Below are positions 6,426-10,012 of a stretch of 10,012 nt of DNA, in pieces (position 1 is the stretch's first letter; each line of letters opens with the position of its first letter). Position numbers and translations under genes: made by a program. Source of the stretch: Pirellulales bacterium. GTDB taxonomy: Bacteria > Planctomycetota > Planctomycetia > Pirellulales > JALHLM01. The notes beneath the pieces are model-generated. The model saw only the letters and a program-made list of their open reading frames with translations. It was not told the origin of the DNA and did no database searches. Location of the stretch: positions 1 through 10,012 of the forward strand of contig JALHLM010000195.1 in assembly GCA_022844585.1 (NCBI GenBank), written 5' to 3'.

Positions 6426-9206
6426 CTAAGACGCCAGCACTTGGCGAAGGAAGCGGCCCGTCTCGTTTCCGTCCAGGGCGGCGAGTTGTTCTGGCGGCCC
6501 CTCGGCCAATAGGAGGCCGCCGCCGGCGCCCCCTTCAGGGCCAAGGTCGATGATCCAATCGGCCGATTTGATCACATCGAGGTGGTGCTCGATGACGATT
6601 ACGCTGTTTCCCAGGTCGACGAGCTGCCCGAGTACGCCCAGCAGCCGGCGGACGTCGTCGAAGTGGAGCCCGGTGGTCGGTTCGTCCAGGATATACAGCG
6701 TGTGACCCGTGCTGGGGCGGCCCAATTCCGTGGCGAGCTTGATTCGCTGGGCCTCGCCCCCCGACAGAGTCGTTGAGGCTTGGCCCAGCCTCAGATAGCC
6801 GACCCCGACCTGCTGGAGGCTAGCGAGCATCCGGGCGATCAGCGGAAAGCTCTCGAAGAACCCCGCCGCCTCATCGATCGATTGGTCCAGCACGTCGGCG
6901 ATGGAGCGATCGCGGTACTTGATGGCGAGCGTTTGCTCGTTGAAACGCCGCCCCAGGCAGACCGGGCACTCGACGAACAGGTCCGGGAGGAACCGCATGT
7001 CGATTTTTCGTACGCCTTGGCCCTGGCACTCGTCGCAGCGGCCGCCGGGAACATTAAAGCTGAACCGGCTGCTTTTGAATCCCCGGAGCCGGGCTTCCTT
7101 GGTTTGAGCGAAGGCCTTCCGGATTTCGTCGAACAGGCCGGTGTACGTGGCGGGATTGCTCCGCGGCGTCCGCCCGATCGGGTGCTGGTCGATTTCGACG
7201 AACTTATCGATCTGATTCAGCCCGCGGAGGGCGCGATGTTCGGCCGGCTTGGGGCCTTCACCGGTCAGTCGTCGCTGCACTGCCCGAGCCAGAGTCTCGC
7301 TGACGAGCGTGCTTTTTCCGGAACCGCTGACGCCCGTCACGCACACCAACGCACCGAGCGGGAAGCGGACCGTGAGGTCCTTCAAGTTGTTGCCGGTGGC
7401 GCCTTCCAACTCCAGGACGCGCTTCGGCGAAACCGGGCGGCGCGAAGTGGGAGTTTCAATTCGCAGTCCGCCGCTGAGAAACTGGCCGGTCGAGGAGTGT
7501 GGATCGGCCATGACCTCCGCAACGGTTCCCTGGGCGACGAGTTCGCCGCCGTGAATTCCCGCGCCGGGGCCGATTTCGATGAGATGTTCCGCGGCCCGCA
7601 TCACGGCTTCGTCGTGTTCAACGACCAGCAACGTGTTACCGAGGGCCTGCAGGTCCTGGAGCGCTTCGATCAGCCGATGGCTGTCGCGCGGATGTAGCCC
7701 GACAGTCGGTTCGTCGAGGATGTAGCAAACGCCGACCAGGCCAGAGCCGACGCCGGTGGCGAGGCGAATTCGCTGCAGTTCGCCGCCAGAGAGCGTGTCG
7801 GCGGCGCGATCGAGCGTGAGATAATCGAGGCCAACCTTGAGCAGGAACTTCAATCGGCCGAGGATTTCCTGCACGAGCGGTTTGGCAATTGGCGCTCGCG
7901 CGCCGCGGAATGTCAACTCGGCAAAGTGCGCCGCCGCTGCGCCGACGGATAGTCGCGTCGTTTCGTAGATCGCGTGTCCCGCGACCTTCACGCTACGGGC
8001 TTCGCGCCTAAGCCGCGCGCCGCCACAGTCGGGGCATGGCAGTGCCGCTCGACATGCCTCGAGGCGCGCGACGAGTTTTTCGTTCGTCGATTTTTCCAGT
8101 TCCTCGGCGAGGATGGCCTGCAAGCTCGACCATAGCTTTTCCGCAGCCACCGGCTTCCATTCGGCGAGCGGCGTCTCCCATGCGGTATCAGTGAGGGCGA
8201 GCTCCGTACGGCGGCGTTCCTGGAGTTTGGCCGAGGCTCCGCGCCACGGCGCGATTGCGCCGTTGCTGAGGGCTAACGTTTTGTCCGGGATCACCAGGTC
8301 CGGATCGAAATCGCGCCGCGCTCCGAGGCCGTCGCAGGTTGGGCACGCGCCGTAGGGGCTGTTGAAGCTGAACGTGCGCGGTTCGAGTTCCTCGTAGCTG
8401 ATTTTGCAGTTGGGGCAGGAGAACGTCGTGCTGAACAGCGTTTCGTGCCAGCCCCCCGGCGCGGATTTGTCTTCGCTGAGCAGCACGACCAGGTTTTCGC
8501 CGTGCTTGATCGCGAGTTGTACGGATTCCGCGATCCGCGCCTGGACCGTCGGCCGAACGATGATGCGATCGACGACGGCTTCGATCGTGTGGTCCTTTTT
8601 CGGCGCGAGTTCTGGTAGCGCGTCGAGATCGTGGATCGCGCCGTCAATCCGCGCGCGGACAAAGCCGGATTTTTTCGCGGCGGCGAAGACCTCGGCGTGC
8701 TGCCCCTTGCGCCCGCGGATGAGCGGGGCCAGGATCATGCCCTTCGTCCCCTCGGGCAGGGCCATGATCTGATCGACAATTTCTTCCGGCGATTGCTGGC
8801 GGATCGGCGCCCCGCATTGAAAACACTCCGGCTCGCCGGCCCGGGCGTAGAGGAGCCGCAGGTAATCGTAAATCTCCGTCACCGTCGCCACGGTGCTGCG
8901 CGGATTCGCGCTGCCAGCCCGTTGATCGATGGAGATCGTCGGCGGCAGGCCTTCGATCAGGTCGACGTCGGGCCGTTCCAACTGATGAATGAACTGCCGC
9001 GCGTAGCTGGAGAGACTCTCGATATACTGCCGCTGCCCTTCGGCGAACAGCGTATCGAACGCCAAGGAACTCTTGCCGGAGCCGCTCGGCCCGGTGAGGA
9101 CGATGAAACGATCGCGCGGGATATCGAGATCGATGTTCTTGAGGTTGTGGACGCGCGCGCCGCGGATGGTGATGACGTCGGTGGCGGTGGGAGCGGCGGT
9201 CGGCAT
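6426..9206 (-). CDS. uvrA: Excinuclease ABC subunit A
   Basis: This 926-residue protein matches the usual UvrA length of about 940. UvrA dimers scan DNA for damage, load UvrB and start nucleotide excision repair in the cytoplasm. Two ABC ATPase modules are visible. The first has Walker A 'GPSGSGKSS' (39-47), signature 'LSGGELQRIRLA' (472-483) and Walker B 'ILDEPTVGLHPRD' (496-508). The second has Walker A 'GVSGSGKST' (625-633), signature 'LSGGEAQRIKLA' (814-825) and Walker B 'ILDEPTTGLHFDD' (839-851). Zinc-module cysteines include C264/C267 with C288/C291, and C724/C727 with C747/C750; extra CxxC pairs lie at C128/C131 and C391/C394. The UvrB-binding/insertion region follows 'STVATVTEIYDYLRLLYA' (104-121). 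The ATG at 9204-9206 is chosen because conservation begins right after it ('ITIRGARVHNLKNI'). The frame stays open to 9488, but that extension reads through intergenic repeats. There is no clear Shine-Dalgarno. Confidence 0.98.
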   Translation of the reverse strand: MPTAAPTATDVITIRGARVHNLKNIDLDIPRDRFIVLTGPSGSGKSSLAFDTLFAEGQRQYIESLSSYARQFIHQLERPDVDLIEGLPPTISIDQRAGSANPRSTVATVTEIYDYLRLLYARAGEPECFQCGAPIRQQSPEEIVDQIMALPEGTKGMILAPLIRGRKGQHAEVFAAAKKSGFVRARIDGAIHDLDALPELAPKKDHTIEAVVDRIIVRPTVQARIAESVQLAIKHGENLVVLLSEDKSAPGGWHETLFSTTFSCPNCKISYEELEPRTFSFNSPYGACPTCDGLGARRDFDPDLVIPDKTLALSNGAIAPWRGASAKLQERRRTELALTDTAWETPLAEWKPVAAEKLWSSLQAILAEELEKSTNEKLVARLEACRAALPCPDCGGARLRREARSVKVAGHAIYETTRLSVGAAAAHFAELTFRGARAPIAKPLVQEILGRLKFLLKVGLDYLTLDRAADTLSGGELQRIRLATGVGSGLVGVCYILDEPTVGLHPRDSHRLIEALQDLQALGNTLLVVEHDEAVMRAAEHLIEIGPGAGIHGGELVAQGTVAEVMADPHSSTGQFLSGGLRIETPTSRRPVSPKRVLELEGATGNNLKDLTVRFPLGALVCVTGVSGSGKSTLVSETLARAVQRRLTGEGPKPAEHRALRGLNQIDKFVEIDQHPIGRTPRSNPATYTGLFDEIRKAFAQTKEARLRGFKSSRFSFNVPGGRCDECQGQGVRKIDMRFLPDLFVECPVCLGRRFNEQTLAIKYRDRSIADVLDQSIDEAAGFFESFPLIARMLASLQQVGVGYLRLGQASTTLSGGEAQRIKLATELGRPSTGHTLYILDEPTTGLHFDDVRRLLGVLGQLVDLGNSVIVIEHHLDVIKSADWIIDLGPEGGAGGGLLLAEGPPEQLAALDGNETGRFLRQVLAS

Positions 9207-9238
9207 GCGATTTGATTGAGCGACCGCGAATTGGTGTC

Positions 9239-9323
9239 GCCCCGTTGGGGCTTTGTTGACATTTGGTCGATTTTCACCCCAGGGGTTGTCACCCCTGGCT
9301 ACTATCGGCCGCCCCTGCGGGGC
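9239..9323. repeat. Composite intergenic repeat of three GGGG/CCCC hairpins
   Basis: Three short hairpins lie in a row between mqnE and uvrA: GCCCC-GTT-GGGGC (9239-9251), CCAGGGGT-TGTC-ACCCCTGG (9279-9298) and GCCCC-TGC-GGGGC (9311-9323). The outer two have the same 5-bp stem, and the central one is an 8-bp stem. The spacers and the 'AGCCAGGGGT...ACCCCTGG' phrase look like a dispersed intergenic element that I recall as common in planctomycete genomes; that is memory, not a search. It lies 33 nt before the uvrA start, so it would be part of the uvrA leader or of the mqnE-uvrA transcript. Confidence 0.6.
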
Positions 9324-9370
9324 TATTTGCTTCGCGCCCCGAAACGAAGTGCTGTCAGTCCTTTTCCACT

Positions 9371-9413
9371 CTCCGCTCAACTTCTCTGCGTCTCCGCGCC
9401 ACTGCGGTGAAAA
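9371..9413. repeat. Dispersed 'CTCTGCGTCTCCGCG...GCGGTG' intergenic repeat
   Basis: The sequence from 9371 to 9413 follows the pattern of quasi-repeated CTCTGCG/CTCCGCG units ending in CTGCGGTGAAAAA. It is a degenerate copy of a low-complexity intergenic phrase found in many planctomycete and some other bacterial genomes. It sits 19 nt downstream of the mqnE stop and has no coding potential. Assignment rests on pattern recognition only. Confidence 0.45.
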
Positions 9414-9432
9414 ACGGATTGGCCCCGTACCA

Positions 9433-10012
9433 TTAACCCACCGCGATCGCTTCGGCGGTTTGCCAGCGGTTGCCGTCGCGCTCCACACGGTGGTAGAGCG
9501 TGTCGCGTTCGACGGGTTCGCGGCCAGCTTCGGTGATCAGGCGGCGGATATGGTCGACCGTGAGGATCTCCGGAGTTTCCGCGCCGGCGTCGTGGTAGAT
9601 CAGTTCGTGGCGGACGGTGCCGTCGAGGTCGTCGGCGCCGTAGGAGAGGGCTGCCTGGGCGGTGCCGACGCCGAGCATGATCCAGTAGGCCTTCATGTGG
9701 TCGAAGTTATCGAGCATCAGCCGCGCCACGGCCATCGTGCGGAGATCGGTCAGCGCCGAGGGCTTGGTGATGTGGCTGAGCCCGGTGTTGTCCGGATGGA
9801 AGGCCAGCGGGATGAAGGTCTGGAAGCCGCCGGTTTCGTCCTGCAATTCGCGCAGGCGGATCAGGTGATCGACGCGGTGGTACGGCTTTTCGATGTGGCC
9901 GTAGAGCATCGTGGCATTCGTGCGCAGGCCCATTTCGTGGGCGGTGCGGTGGATGTCGATCCAGTTGCGCGAGTCGGCCTTGTGTTCGCAGATCTGGTCG
10001 CGGACCTCGGGA
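9433..10012 (-). CDS. mqnE: Aminofutalosine synthase, C-terminal half (N-terminus beyond window)
   Basis: The last 192 residues are visible, ending at TAA 9433-9435; the frame is open to the right edge. MqnE is a radical SAM enzyme that joins SAM to the chorismate-derived enolpyruvyl benzoate to make aminofutalosine, an early step of the futalosine route to menaquinone. Diagnostic stretches are 'PEVRDQICEHKADSRNW', 'IDIHRTAHEMGLRTNATML', 'YGHIEKPYHRVDHLIRL', 'DETGGFQTFIPLAFHPDNT', 'KAYWIMLGVGTAQAAL', 'GADDLDGTV' and 'AGREPVERDTLYHRV'. The CxxxCxxC iron-sulfur motif belongs to the N-terminal half and is not in view. MqnC is a related alternative, but 'PVERDTLY' and 'HEMGLRTNATMLYGHIE' favour MqnE. 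uvrA follows 226 nt downstream on the same strand after a repeat-filled gap. Confidence 0.93.
   Translation of the reverse strand, partial: PEVRDQICEHKADSRNWIDIHRTAHEMGLRTNATMLYGHIEKPYHRVDHLIRLRELQDETGGFQTFIPLAFHPDNTGLSHITKPSALTDLRTMAVARLMLDNFDHMKAYWIMLGVGTAQAALSYGADDLDGTVRHELIYHDAGAETPEILTVDHIRRLITEAGREPVERDTLYHRVERDGNRWQTAEAIAVG

Noticed and set aside
6780..7697. Plus-strand 305-residue open frame
   Set aside because: It is antisense to the conserved uvrA coding sequence and shows no domain-like features; long antisense frames are expected in GC-rich DNA.
9207..9488. N-terminal extension of uvrA by 94 residues
   Set aside because: The extra sequence is translated intergenic repeat, overlaps the mqnE 3' end, and UvrA conservation begins just after the ATG at 9206.
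1..10012. tRNA, rRNA, CRISPR arrays, transposases or attachment sites
   Set aside because: No cloverleaf-like sequence, regularly spaced direct repeats, transposase motifs or long terminal inverted repeats were seen.

Overview
The window looks like a chromosomal segment of a planctomycete, probably of the Pirellula/Blastopirellula type. The strongest evidence is the 'RVERLEDRKLLA' start of the exported protein at 945-2852, which matches the short N-terminal motif typical of planctomycete extracellular proteins (Planc_extracel type). Supporting signs are the lamin-tail plus dockerin architecture of that protein, a futalosine-pathway menaquinone gene, GC-rich DNA, and intergenic repeat sequences of a kind common in planctomycete genomes. 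All six protein genes lie on the minus strand, so transcription runs from high to low coordinates.

From the right edge: the C-terminal half of an aminofutalosine synthase (mqnE, 9433-10012) is followed by a 226-nt repeat-filled gap and then a complete uvrA (6426-9206). About 490 nt of apparently non-coding DNA with two hairpins (5940-6425) separates uvrA from a compact four-gene operon: a VTC-domain (polyphosphate-polymerase-like) protein (5169-5939), a DUF4956 membrane protein (4462-5172), an HlyD-like membrane-fusion/adaptor protein with a very long coiled coil (2896-4458), and a secreted protein with three lamin-tail domains and a type I dockerin (945-2852). VTC and DUF4956 overlap by ATGA, DUF4956 and HlyD are 3 nt apart, and HlyD and the lamin-tail gene are 43 nt apart. 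The operon is followed by a 343-nt intergenic region with a strong plus-strand terminator-like hairpin and a good minus-strand promoter. That promoter serves an exported TraB/Tiki-like protein cut by the left edge (1-601).

The VTC/DUF4956/HlyD/lamin-tail operon is the most interesting part. VTC and DUF4956 genes are often found beside CotH-type atypical protein kinase genes. Here no CotH domain is visible in the window, and the gene in that position encodes only lamin-tail modules and a dockerin. A reasonable but unproven reading is an envelope system: a cytoplasmic VTC catalytic unit, a DUF4956 membrane partner, an adaptor spanning the periplasm, and a calcium-binding surface protein as product or substrate. 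uvrA and mqnE are ordinary housekeeping genes.
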